Part shown: piece after piece, positions 52,557 through 62,201 of the stretch
How positions within the stretch are numbered: the first letter of the stretch is position 1
Layout: each line of letters opens with the position of its first letter
Origin: Haliclystus octoradiatus
Taxonomy: Eukaryota; Cnidaria; Staurozoa; Stauromedusae; Haliclystidae
Direction of reading: 5' to 3'
Length of the DNA: 64,000 bases
Assembly (NCBI GenBank): GCA_916610825.1
Contig: OU744449.1
Coordinates: forward strand, 16,705,354-16,769,353
Notes under the pieces: model-generated
Seen by the model: only the letters and a program-made list of their open reading frames with translations
Told to the model about the DNA's origin: nothing
Database searches by the model: none
Made by a program: the position numbers and the translations under genes

Positions 52557-53250
52557 ATAAAACTTGTGCTGTGAAAATTTTCAAAATTGATTGAGATATG
52601 GTAAAAAGTGGGGGGGCTAGGGTGACGCTTAAAATGGAGTACAATAAACGTGAATGTCTTCTTGGTCTTATGTTGATCAGTTTAGTCGATGCCTGATCAG
52701 GACTGATCACATCGTTTTCAAACTTTTGATATAAATATTTTCAAAATTGGGCGTGGTTAAAGGGGGTGAGAGGGCAGGATTACGGTTATTTTGTACCGTA
52801 GAACGTGAATATCTCTTTGATTTTCAATTGATCAGTTCAGCTATAGCCTGATCAGGACTGATCACATCGTGATCAAACTTTTGACATGAAAATTTTCGAA
52901 ATTGGGCGTGGTCAAGTGGGTGGGGGCAGGACTACGCTATAAATTGACCCTAAAACGCAAATATTTCGTTGATCGCAATTTGATCAGCAATATAAATGCC
53001 TGATCAGTACTTATGACAGCGTGATCAAACTTTTGATATATAAATTTTCGAATTTGGTGAGGTTGGGGGGCTGGCGTAGTCCTGGCCCCCCACAAGAAAA
53101 TCGTTAATAACTGTAACGCTTTTGTTTGATCAGTCTTAAAAACACCTGATCACAACTAATCAACTACTGATCAAAGTATTTATGATATTTTGGACAAAAT
53201 TTGAAGAGGTTGGGGGCCAGGACTACGCAGGTCACTCTTAAGTCTGTTGA
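52557..53250 (+). repeat. Degenerate tandem repeat of about 152 bp, rich in TGATCA palindromes
   Basis: About four and a half diverged units follow the satellite. The element ATTTTCAAAATTGGG (with changes) starts at 52,577, 52,737, 52,892, 53,044 and 53,187, giving spacings of 160, 155, 152 and 143. Each unit then has a G-rich block ending in a form of GGCAGGACTACGC, an AACGTGAATAT-like segment, and a cluster of TGATCA. There are 13 TGATCA sites, at 52,674, 52,694, 52,704, 52,829, 52,849, 52,859, 52,870, 52,981, 53,001, 53,022, 53,127, 53,147 and 53,168. No reading frame is kept. It could be an older satellite or the tandem-repeat part of a transposon; I do not recognise it. Confidence 0.88.
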
Positions 53251-53789
53251 CAACCCGCACGACTTATGACTTTGTCGTCATAAAGCTAGATCCAATCTCT
53301 TTCTTTTCTCAGCGACATTTGGGTCAAAACACCACTTTGAAGGCGTTTTTCACCAAGAAATAATTTCCAGATCGAAAAAAAAATTACGCCACTGTTTTAT
53401 TCACGTCGGGTTCTACTACATATGTAAAGATAGTCTGGGGGTTTATTCCCACTTTAATATTGATTACTTTATATTTGTTTAATTATCATTGTAACTAGGC
53501 GTTACTGATTACTGTTATTAGTTTATTAGCCTTATTCTAGCCTTATTTCAAGATTGCCAAGTGCTAAAAGATCAATTTGTAAGTATACAGTTTAATTATA
53601 TATGATATAATAGTTTCCAAGTAGGAATATAATTAGTTTAATTTATGTTATGGCATTCGTTATATTCTAGTTCACCAGTTTAATAAGAAAACAAGTTAAA
53701 CATTGTCGTTTATTGCTTGGGTTCTATACTGGTTGACACGCTTGTACTTTGATAGAATAGAGTCCTTCTACTGAGTACTTGACAAAAGA
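53251..53789. other. AT-rich spacer without recognisable content
   Basis: No coding similarity, tandem repeat or RNA gene is visible. A small stem TTATGAC/GTCATAA lies at about 53,264-53,283. A capsid (gag) region of the neighbouring Ty3/gypsy-type fossil would be expected upstream of its protease, but nothing here can be recognised as one, and no copy of the candidate right-hand terminal repeat is seen. Confidence 0.5.
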
Positions 53790-55149
53790 GCTTAAATAAC
53801 ATTATTAGCGTCTGGTGAGCCATTGAAGTTATTAGTAGACTCCGGTGCCACATCAACAATGGTGCCAGAAAGCAATTTACGTGCCTGTAAAGATTATAAG
53901 CAGCTTTAAAACTGTTATGTTCGTCCGTGGAATAGCAAACCAATTCAATTTACTTCAACAGGGACTCGAAAGGTTTCTGCTTCTAAACATCACAAGTCAG
54001 TGAATATAACAGCAAAAAGTGTCAAAGATTTAAAATGCCTATTGTTAGCATATGGTGATTATTCAGCACTTGGTGGAAAAGTCTCAACTTCCAAATGAAT
54101 TTCAATTCGAAATTAATGCTATGGAAATGGAACCATTGTGTACAATAGGAACAGCTAGTATTGAATTAAAAGAGCAGAGGCACGACCTTCCATCCAAGGG
54201 GATCGAAAACTGGCTTTTCGACTACAAGATCCTGTTGCAAAGGAAATTGAAGCAATGGTCAATAAGAACATTTTGAAAAGAGTAACTGGGAGTACAGAGT
54301 GGTTGTCGCCGATTGTTGTAGCATGGAGAAAGAATGGCAAGCCGGGCATATGTGGAGACATTCGACGATTAAATGAATTCGTGAGTCGGGAACGGTATGT
54401 GATTCCAACTGCTGATCAACTATATTCTCAAAACTCCACGTTTCCAAATATTTTCAACCTTAAATTTAGAATGTGGTTTTAATCAAATACTATTAGATGA
54501 GGAATCAAGTAAATTGACAACAATTGCTACGCATGTTGGTAATTATAGATATGTGAGTTTACCTTTTGGGATTAGTTCAGCTCCAGAAATCTTTCAGCGT
54601 ACTATGTCTGACCATCTATCTGATTTACCTGGTGTTGTTGTTTATATTGATGATGTTTTAATTCATGGTAGTACGTTGAAAGAACATGATCATCGGTTAA
54701 AAGCAATGAAAGCAAGATTAAAACAAATTGGTGCATATTTAAATAAAAAGAAGTCTATCATTGGTGTTCAGAAGCTCAAATATTTAGGGCATGTTATTTC
54801 TTCAGCTGTTGTTTTCGGAGCAGAACGATTTAGACAATTCATTGTAGGTGGAAAAGTAGAATTTTGGTCTGAACATCAACCACTAAAATAAATATGGACT
54901 AAACCTTTTGATAGTATACCTCCTCGTTTACAACGTATGATGCTGAGATTAGCACCATATGGTGCATTGATTAAATATCATAAATGTAATGAGCCTATGA
55001 ATAGGTTACCAGACATTTTATCTCGTTCTCCTATGGCTTCAATTACAACCCAAATTAGTGAAGAAGAATATGAACAAGTAGCTGAAATAACGCGTTTGTC
55101 AAGAACTACTTTATTGTTTCCAAAGTTTATTACTTTAGCAGATGTTTAA
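53790..55149 (+). mobile_element. Left part of the gypsy-type fossil: protease, reverse transcriptase, RNase H remnants
   Basis: A retropepsin active-site motif DSGAT is encoded at 53,838-53,852. Reverse transcriptase motifs follow: a CGDIRRLNEFV fingers segment near 54,353-54,385, a LPFGISSAPEIFQR segment near 54,559-54,600, and the polymerase box VYIDDVLIHG around 54,640-54,669. KLKYLGHVIS at about 54,772-54,801 is the usual segment after the palm. RNase H is represented by EHQPLK near 54,871-54,888 and a RLPDILSRSP segment near 55,003-55,032, as in the connection of gypsy pol. The piece is broken and is not a functional gene. It ends at the left copy of the 8-bp direct repeat that bounds the insert. 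Confidence 0.88.
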
Positions 55150-55170
55150 ACTCATCCGATGATGAGCTCT
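55150..55170 (+). other. Small perfect stem CTCATC/GATGAG at the insert start
   Basis: CTCATC at 55,151-55,156 and GATGAG at 55,161-55,166 pair around a four-base loop CGAT. It lies directly inside the left end of the insert. A terminal structure of the inserted element is possible, but no matching copy is seen at the other end. Confidence 0.35.
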
Positions 55171-55249
55171 GGCTTAGGTGCTTGGTTGATAGATATTTAT
55201 TTATGCTTCTATCGAGATATATCTATATATGCACAACTACTAAGCTTTA

Positions 55250-55636
55250 ATAACATCTATATGCTTGAAGTCACACGCTAACATCACAACAGAAGAAAAT
55301 ACGGAAGGACAAAACTACATCTGCCTGACAGAAGGGAAATTTGAAGATAGATATTCACAACACAAACTAACATTCAAGAAAGAAAAATACATTAACTCAA
55401 CGGAATTATCAAAACATATTTGGACATTCAAAAACGACAAAAAAGATTACACAATAAACTGGTCCATATTATCATCTTCCCCGGTATACAACAGCAAATC
55501 AAAGAAAAGTGACCTTTGCCTTACTGAAACATATCATATCATCTGTTCAGATAAAAAAAATTTAAATAAAAAAACAGAGATGATCAGCAAATGCCGACAT
55601 CAAAATAAGTTCTACTTATCAAACTTTAAATCTTAA
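55250..55636 (+). pseudogene. GIY-YIG endonuclease domain, Penelope-like element type, isolated fragment
   Basis: An open frame (Met at 55,265) encodes 123 residues. Conserved blocks are QNYICLTEGKFEDRYSQH (about residues 16-33), TELSKHIW (46-53), INWSIL (64-69), SDLCLTE (82-88), and a C-terminal NKKTEMISKCRHQNKFYL (100-117). In this family the first block is normally YIGLT or YVGLT with a downstream Arg, and the later Glu is the metal-binding residue. Here the Arg (EDRY) and Glu (CLTE) are present, but the glycine of YIG is cysteine, so activity is doubtful. This type usually forms the C-terminal endonuclease of Penelope-like retroelements, downstream of a reverse transcriptase. No such polymerase is visible in the 100 bases before it, so it is a truncated copy. 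A stand-alone GIY-YIG protein is the less likely alternative. Confidence 0.65.
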
Positions 55637-56430
55637 CAATAAACAGGAACCATTATCTAAAGAACAATGTATTTACCAAATATAAACAATAGAAAACTTA
55701 ACAATAAAATTAGCTGCTTATATATATACCATAGAATGTATCACATATTTTCCACAGAATAAATTGCTTGATGATCGACTTGGCGTGAAACTAATAGTAG
55801 CAAATATGAATGTCTGATTTTTCCGTTTATTAATTATCAAACAGCTCTGCATTTATGGCATCGAGCATTATTGAAACAGCAAAGACAACATAAGTACCTT
55901 GATATCACTATGCTTGATGTTATATATGCTTGCTATATGCATCACATCTCTCAGTTTGCTTTATGCTTCCAACTTCTACATACTTGCTGTATGCTGCCCT
56001 TTCTATGGGCGAACCTGTCACTCTCCATCCTAAGATCCCTATCCAACCAAGCACCCGTCACACTGATAATCAGTGGAAATTACACATAATGAATACAAAC
56101 CTGACGTTACTTACCAACTTGAAAAGAAAAAAAACAAAAAACCTAAATAAACCTAAATGAACAAAACACAGACTATGGGATGGGAGGGAGGGGATCAAAT
56201 TCCAAAAAACTTATAAAACTTATAATAAATCACGTTTTTCTATAACACTCAAAGCTTTTGAAACACCACCACGTGCGAATACTAAAAACACAACTCAATG
56301 CGAAAGCGATTGACAGCTTTCAATCCCTTGATTGAATGACTCCAACACAAAAAACTAGGTGCGCCCTCGCAGCTGGCACCTTCCGCAGAAAAAGCTAGAA
56401 CCTAGGACCTTCACAGTATGTTAAATTACT
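55637..56430. other. Unassigned sequence inside the insert
   Basis: No protein similarity is recognised. Two overlapping short frames at 55,871-56,160 have low-complexity, Cys/Leu/His-rich translations without motifs and look fortuitous. A short GC-richer patch at about 56,355-56,380 contains GGTGC and GCACC as small inverted segments. A G-run GGGATGGGAGGGAGGGG lies near 56,176. This may be the untranslated 3' part of the GIY-YIG element or an older insertion. Confidence 0.4.
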
Positions 56431-56439
56431 TTTTCAATT

Positions 56440-57757
56440 ACATTTATTTTGTCAAAATTGACAGGCAAAACAAAGGAGAGTCACATAATATGATCTCTCA
56501 CTAAAATGTAGCCTAGTTACAACTGATGTTAATAAAAATTGATATAAATTTAAGCATGCAAAATTATTGATCGATTTACATTACGTTGTTTTATAATTAC
56601 TAAGTGCCGTAAATTACGAAAATAGCTTGCAAAAAGATGAGAGTCTTGTCTCATCAAGACCCCTTTTAAAAGTAGAAAAACTGGCTGAGGTTACAAGTTT
56701 TTCTGATAGAGAATTCCACCAAGGTATTACTCTACAACAAAACTGGTACCGAACACAGTCAGTTTTATGTCGTATAACCAAACTACGACTTGGAGATTGA
56801 ACAATGAGAGATAAGACAGATTTGTTTAACTTCAACAATGTAATTCAAACATAACATTACAACTCCGACTAACCGACTGATTATATTAGCTTAGTCGAGT
56901 TGCTTTATAGTTAACGCTATTCTAAATATAACAATTACTAATTAAACAGAAACGAGGATTACAACATTAAAACGAGGATAGTCAGTAATGTGACATTTTA
57001 GCAATACATATTGATTTTAATGTTAATGAATGTGACCTCAAGCAATATTTTGATGATTCAATTTTAAAGGGGCAAGATTGACCGGCGACCGCTGCGAGCA
57101 CAAGTTGAATTTATGCTTAGCGTAATTCAACCGTCTCGCTTTGAAACTATTGTTCTACGCAGGCCTAATCTGTTATAAATCCATGTCAACAATGTACATT
57201 GTGTTATGAACAATAAACATGCACGTGATCCGAAGTGCGTAGCGCCTGCCGGTCATTTTTGCTCCTTTAAACAATTGATCAAATGGAACATCCGCAATTC
57301 CATGTAAAATTTTGTAAACAAGGGAAAGCTCAGCTTTGATACGCCGAACCTCTAGCGATTCAATGTCTAATTTATTTAATCGATCTGTATAGTCAACATA
57401 ATTGATATTTGCAAAACTGCAAACTCTACGGGTAAATAACCTTTGCACACTTTCAAGTAATGTGATGTCTTTAGCCAAATGCGGGCTCCAAACCAGGCTC
57501 GATGATTCCAATAAGGGCCTGACATATGTTTTAAAAGCAGACATAAGCAGGTATACATTTTTTGAAATGAAACATTTTAATATCAAGTAACTACGAGAAT
57601 ATGCTTTTGATACTATCATTGAACAATGTGCAAATGATTTGAGGTCCGATGTAAGTATAATACCAAGATCTTTGATTTGTGACACTTGCTGCAGATCATT
57701 GTTGCATAAGGAATATATATTGCTTGATAATTTTAAGTTGCCAACAGATACTTAATG
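56440..57757 (-). mobile_element. 3' fragment of a CR1/Jockey-group LINE, decayed
   Basis: On the minus strand the frame entered after an in-frame stop near 57,755 reads QVSQIKDLGIILTSDLKS, then SKAYSRSYLILKCF, YVRPLLESSSLVWSP, and ESLEVRRIKAELSLVYKILHG, ending at 57,173. These are the thumb and connection segments that follow the reverse transcriptase palm in CR1, Jockey and Rex-like LINEs. A second open piece at 56,838-56,614 in another frame gives VIPWWNSLSEKLV and FSTFKRGLD, the standard C-terminal end of the same protein. About 330 bases between the pieces (56,839-57,172) do not fit and contain stops, so there is an insertion or rearrangement plus frame change. The 3' untranslated part may reach about 56,440, where AATAAA lies on the minus strand. 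The endonuclease and palm are absent, as expected for 5' truncation. Confidence 0.8.
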
Positions 57758-57897
57758 AGACAAGAAACACGCTGAGACATCGGCAATGCTCACCTAACAA
57801 CTTGCACCATTGATAAAAAAACTCACCCTCAAACAACACATCGGCTGATTTTAACTTCGCCTATATTAAGAAATATAAGCTTTATTTCTAAAGAAAT

Positions 57898-58924
57898 ATG
57901 TTTAAGCGATGCTCTTATATAAGTCATTAACGCTGTAGAGACTAGTGACTGGTCCCATTTATCTGAGCCTCTAGACGAATTTTTTAAAGAGAGGCACAAA
58001 TTATCAGTAATGAATAATCCACGCGTATTACTTCGTGGAAATCAACTTGTAATACCAGCTTCACTACGTGAACAGTTAGTAACAATGGCCCATGTTAGCC
58101 ATCTTGGTATTAAGGGTGCTCTTGCACAACATAGATACTGTATGGTGGCCGGAATTGACAGCAGCTGATACTATAAGGCAGCTGTACAACGCTGCGAACT
58201 TTGTAAAACGGCTGATGAAGATTTACCGAAACAAGAACTACAACCTTCTGGAATTTTACCACAATGGCATACTGTTAATCGGAAACCTTTCTTGTCTATT
58301 GTAGATTACGGATCACGATATCCAGAAGTGTTTGCATCGACTCGTGAACGCAATGATGAAATTGTCGACGCTTTAGAGTCTGTATTTTGTCAGCGTGGTC
58401 CTACTAGCGAAATCGTGACAGATAATGGATCGCAATTTACCTCAGAAGATTGTTGTCATGCTTGGGGAATAAGAATCCGTCATTCACCTCCGAGATATGC
58501 ACGTGCGAATGGAATGGTTGAACGCTTTCATCGTAGTTTCAAAAGACGTTGGTACAGATGTGATGATCTACCTAACAACAAACGTTTGCGTCGTGTTTTA
58601 TTTATTATTAGAACAGCCTATCATCGAACTATTGGTACTAGCCCTTTGCATGCGTTAATGGGGAGGAAACCGATCACTCCAATACCTTTTTTGATGAATA
58701 ATGAATAGCCTGTTAACTTTGACCATCAGCTTGCTGCTAAAGTGGCAATGAAGGTGTACCATGATAAACAAAAGTTAGTGAAAGCATTAGAAATTCCTAA
58801 TGTAAATGAACGTATTGCCATTAAATCTGGTTACGATGTTGTACATGGGGAGGTCAAATCAGTAACACCTCGACGAGTGGAAATTATTACTGAGGCTGGT
58901 CGACATTTAGTTCGTGCTCGTTAA
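57898..58924 (+). mobile_element. Right part of the gypsy-type fossil: integrase
   Basis: The segment begins with a linker and the N-terminal integrase region, which reads VIPASLREQLVTMAHVSHLGIKG near 58,050-58,115 and resembles the HHCC zinc-binding region of gypsy integrases. The catalytic core follows at 58,292-58,708, with VDYGSRYPEV, VTDNGSQFTS and NGMVERFHRSFKR holding the expected two Asp and one Glu. The C-terminal part at 58,742-58,924 contains KVYHDKQKLV and a HGEVKSVTPRRVEIITEAGR segment typical of the end of gypsy pol. It ends at 58,924. No chromodomain is visible. It is a fossil piece, one of the two halves of the split element. Confidence 0.9.
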
Positions 58925-58946
58925 TGTAGAGGTGTGAGGATGATCC

Positions 58947-59572
58947 AAAAGGGGGACTCACCAGTGAGCTGAGGACATGCGGTTGATGTTAATATAAAAT
59001 TGATGTGTTTATGATTATTACTTGTCTTATTATTGCTTACATATGTTAAGTAAGCGGGACTCAACAATAACAACAGCATGAATAATATCTCAAAATATAT
59101 TGAAATGGTAACAAGGAAATTGAAAATTATATGTCGAGAGTGAAATTGAAGGCTGCAGAATATAGTTTTGAATGGCAATCTTCAGAAATGTTTCTTCAAG
59201 AAGTCACCTTTCCAAGTAACAATTGTTATGGTTCTAAAACTTATCAGAAACTCACCGAACTTTGATCGAGTACGTGATCTGATGATAGATGAATCGTTCC
59301 CAGTAAATATAATATTAATTAATAGTAATTGTAGGTAAAATAATAACTTGATAAGTATTATCAACTGCGCCATGTTGTTACTATGTGTATCGATGGACGT
59401 CAGACACATGGACTCAAGAGACAAATCAATACACTTTATATAACTCTGATTATAGAATATACTGATTGTATGTAGCAACGTACAACGAATACCTGATTCC
59501 CTCCAGGTCGGGATCTCTCCCTAGCTAGAAGAGAGGCGACATCGTTGAGAGGCTAGGTCTAATATCTCTACA
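58947..59572 (+). mobile_element. Possible polypurine tract and right-hand LTR of the gypsy-type fossil
   Basis: AAAAGGGGGA at 58,947-58,956, 22 bases after the end of integrase, resembles a polypurine tract. A candidate terminal repeat runs from TGTTAATA at 58,987 to CTCTACA ending at 59,572, about 586 bp, with TGT...ACA ends and a TATATAA box near 59,430. The start is 30 bases from the tract instead of adjacent, and no left copy exists in the window to compare with. The extent is therefore a guess from position and end motifs. Confidence 0.3.
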
Positions 59573-59946
59573 GTGGGGCGGGGGGCTGGCAATATATTAT
59601 GACATCACAAACACAATATGTAGAACGTCATGACAATTCTGAATATCATGCATGAGAGTAGAGTTCAGTCAAAAGAGAAGAAGACCCTTAAAAACCTGTT
59701 AAAACAATAACTAGATCAGAGTTTTCTTTGTTTTGGACCTGACAGAAAAGGAGGAAATCCGCTGATTGGAGGAACTCTTTGATGGCTGGAATATCTAAGT
59801 TTCAATACGATCGGATGGCAATAGCCAATATTACTACTATTTACGTTTTACTTATTAAAATCAAACATCTAATAGATAGACATAAATAGACATAATCAAA
59901 TAAAATGTCACAAATAGAATACTCTTGTCGGATTTCCTGTCGATTC

Positions 59947-60139
59947 TAAATATCCAGGTCTCAAAACAGTTAAATGCTTATAGCTCCAGCTATTGTTATC
60001 CAATTGCTTTGGAATTTGTTAGATATTTAGAATCACTATGAAATTCTTCACAAGAGAATTATGTTTGCGACATTTCTCCAATTTGTAAATATCCAATTTT
60101 ATTCAAAACATATAAATGCTAATATCTAAGCTATTTATC
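59947..60139 (+). repeat. Two diverged copies of a 54-bp segment, 139 bp apart
   Basis: 59,947-60,000 and 60,086-60,139 both run TAAATATCC ... AAAACA or AAAACAG ... TAAATGCT.AT ... GCTATT ... TATC, roughly 70 percent alike by eye. They are in direct orientation. They could be an old local tandem duplication or parts of two copies of a dispersed element. Confidence 0.5.
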
Positions 60140-60867
60140 TAATAAAAAAAGATATGATAACAAATCAACGTAGGATAAACGTATTACAGCATCAATATTT
60201 CAGTCATTTCTTATCAGATCGGAATCAAACTTTGAAAAAACTATTTTGTTAGTTTCAGCAGACAAACGATTTTACGATGGCCAATGGCCATTGTGAGATT
60301 CAATGTAATGATTCAATTTGAAAAGCAACTTTAAGAAATTGGTATGCTTAGATACCAATGTTTTGAACTTCTTTCTACTTCTTATTCAAATCCAGTTCGA
60401 CTTCGATTTAGGCATGAAAGGATAAATAGTTAGATTCTTTGTATTTGAAATCTACCTAAGTGATAAAAAGTACACATACATTACATTGCATTAGTTATGA
60501 TAATTTTTCAATGGTAATCAGTGCAAGACTCCTTAACAATTAGACAACGAGCCCGAATTGGTCTATGTCGAATAATGACTGAGTTCCTCCGAGGTGATTA
60601 TTAACGATGTTAGACAACAAGGGCGAATTTTGCGATTGTTTTTTGCGAAACCTACCAATGGTACATGCAAGTCATATCAAAAGACATGCATTGAAACTAT
60701 TTATTCGCTCATCCGTGACAACATCCTGATTTGGAGGATGAATTTTAATTCGGCTACATTCAGAGTTAATTTTTAAAATAAACAGTTGGATATTAACATT
60801 GAATACAAAAATACAACTCCATCAAATGACAAAGGCAAATATAGAACGGTTTGCAGTCTGTGATATA

Positions 60868-60890
60868 AAAGTTTGTTGTTTACAAACTTT
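60868..60890. repeat. Perfect 9-bp inverted repeat
   Basis: AAAGTTTGT at 60,868-60,876 pairs with ACAAACTTT at 60,882-60,890 around the loop TGTTT. No adjacent T-run or coding context assigns a role. Confidence 0.5.
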
Positions 60891-61214
60891 GTCTAAATAG
60901 CAAACTATTTTTCGTACCCCGCTCTAGATTGTTGACTTCAATACCGCATTGGTCTACGTTCTATGATTTCAAAACATAGTTTGTTTGCTTTAGATATTCT
61001 AGTAATTCAATGTAATTTAGTATTAAGTATTATTTTTATCATCATAAGACTTATTGACTTAATTAATTTTTTCGTTCTGGAGATTTCAACTTGAATTCGA
61101 TTTGGCAGCCCGCTAAATTATGAAAATGTGAAAATCTCTAAATATTTTAATACAATGATATCAAATAAAATATCAAATAAAGTTTATCATTTCTGAACTA
61201 CGCCAGAAATTCAA

Positions 61215-61284
61215 GATTTTCATACCACAAACATTTTCTCTAAAAGGTTATTTCAACACAAATGTTTGCATAACTTCCCGATAA
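61215..61284 (+). repeat. Dispersed 70-bp repeat, copy 1
   Basis: This 70-base segment matches 63,877-63,946 at 57 of 70 positions without gaps by my count. Shared blocks are GATTTTCATA at the start, AGGTTAT in the middle, and ACACAAATGTTTGCAT near the end, finishing in CGATAA. The copies are in the same orientation 2.66 kb apart. A more diverged relative may lie near 60,060 (ATGTTTGCGACATTTCTCC). Confidence 0.65.
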
Positions 61285-62186
61285 CTGGATTATCTGTATT
61301 ATTTCACCAGTGAGACATAAATAATTCACGAACAGATCACAAGTAAATATAAATATAATTTAGTAACAAACAGACAATACTATTAATATTGAGATATTTT
61401 GTCATTTTGAATGGCAAATAAAAAAATACTTTACACTATATATAGTTTCGCTTACATACAGCTTCAAGATTAAGAACTAAATGAAATAAATGTTCTAATT
61501 AAAGCATGAATATGACTCTATGATTATATGCATACATACATATGACATACAGCATCAGGATTGATAACCTTTATGTAAGATATATTATACATTGGCAATA
61601 ATTATGTTATATCAAGAAACTGATTAATTTACCTATGTAATTACTTTACAAGTAAGTGATGTATATACTTGAGCCCATCCCTATGTTTTTTCCTTTAATA
61701 GACTGTCTGAAGAGAGTTTTTATGCAAAACGCAGAGAGTATACTTGTGATCTTTGATCTAATATTTTTATTGCTCTACATTTAGCAGTGAGCACTCAAAT
61801 TAATGTTTTCCTTATACTTTATATGGTACTAATTTCATATGCTGAGAAAATGAAACTCGTAATGTTTTACACTGTTCTCAAATATTCAAGAAGTTTAGAG
61901 TATCGACGTTCTCATAAAATGTGCTCTTACTAAGAAATCCGATCCTGTTTTCATTCCATTGGTATTTCAGGTTTCGGATCGGGCTACTTAACCGTTTCAA
62001 TCAAATCTATTTTTGAAACCAAAACGTTTCTTAACTATATTGAATTCAATAGGCTTGATTTGAATTGCTTATTTTGATAATAATATCGAAATCTAAATAT
62101 AGCAAGTATGTAGCAAGTTATAAAATTATATAATAAATTTGGAATATAATAAATATGATATATAAAAACGAAATGCGGCAGTTTGC

Positions 62187-62201
62187 AAAAAAAAAAAAAA
62201 A
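62187..62201 (+). other. A15 tract with upstream AATAAA, possible retroposed 3' end
   Basis: Fifteen A residues follow GCGGCAGTTTGC. Two AATAAA motifs lie about 40-60 bases upstream (near 62,131 and 62,148). This arrangement resembles the polyadenylated 3' end of a retroposed transcript on the + strand, but no body of such a copy is recognised, and A-runs are common in AT-rich DNA. Confidence 0.3.

Larger units (their letters stand above)
55142..57905. other. Insertion in the gypsy-type fossil, bounded by 8-bp direct repeats
   Basis: ATGTTTAA occurs at 55,142-55,149, where the left gypsy part stops, and again at 57,898-57,905, where integrase-side sequence resumes. The 2.75 kb between has unrelated content, including a GIY-YIG domain on the + strand and a LINE fragment on the minus strand. 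The repeat could be a target-site duplication. With two different element types inside, more than one insertion event is likely. An 8-bp match in AT-rich DNA can also arise by chance, so the boundary is a proposal. Confidence 0.5.
53790..59572 (+). mobile_element. Broken Ty3/gypsy-type LTR retrotransposon fossil (overall extent)
   Basis: Remnants appear in the order protease, reverse transcriptase, RNase H, integrase on the + strand. That order (integrase last) is the Ty3/gypsy order, not the Ty1/copia order. The element is split by a 2.75-kb insert between RNase H and integrase. It is clearly broken, with several interruptions besides the insert, and no left terminal repeat or capsid gene is recognised. 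Motifs are still readable, so it is of moderate rather than great age. The pol sequence is most like non-chromodomain gypsy lineages common in invertebrates, judged by eye only. Confidence 0.85.

Noticed and set aside
51790-52710. 306-residue open frame on the minus strand crossing the array edge
   Set aside because: Its first 50 or so residues come from the 152-bp repeat and the rest from the satellite. The fusion is accidental and has no recognisable domain.
53710-53943. 77-residue open frame on the minus strand
   Set aside because: Antisense to the protease motif of the gypsy-type fossil; a shadow frame.
55150-55180. Hammerhead ribozyme core, suggested by CCGATGATGAG
   Set aside because: The invariant CTGANGA is not matched (C in place of T) and no GAAA follows a second stem. 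Another CTGATGA near 59,277 also lacks the GAAA partner.
55871-56160. Two overlapping short open frames
   Set aside because: Low-complexity translations without motifs, inside transposon debris.
56340-56410. tRNA-derived SINE, suggested by GGTGC/GCACC and a GGTTCTAGC-like segment
   Set aside because: No complete A and B boxes at the right spacing and no cloverleaf could be drawn.
58921-59478. Two minus-strand open frames opposite the possible terminal repeat
   Set aside because: Hydrophobic, AT-driven translations with no family resemblance, antisense to the fossil element's end.
60250-60300. TGGCCA palindromes in ATGGCCAATGGCCAT
   Set aside because: A short local doublet with no further structure or context.
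60594-60776. 60-residue open frame on the + strand
   Set aside because: No motif, no neighbouring exon signals, length expected by chance in this composition.
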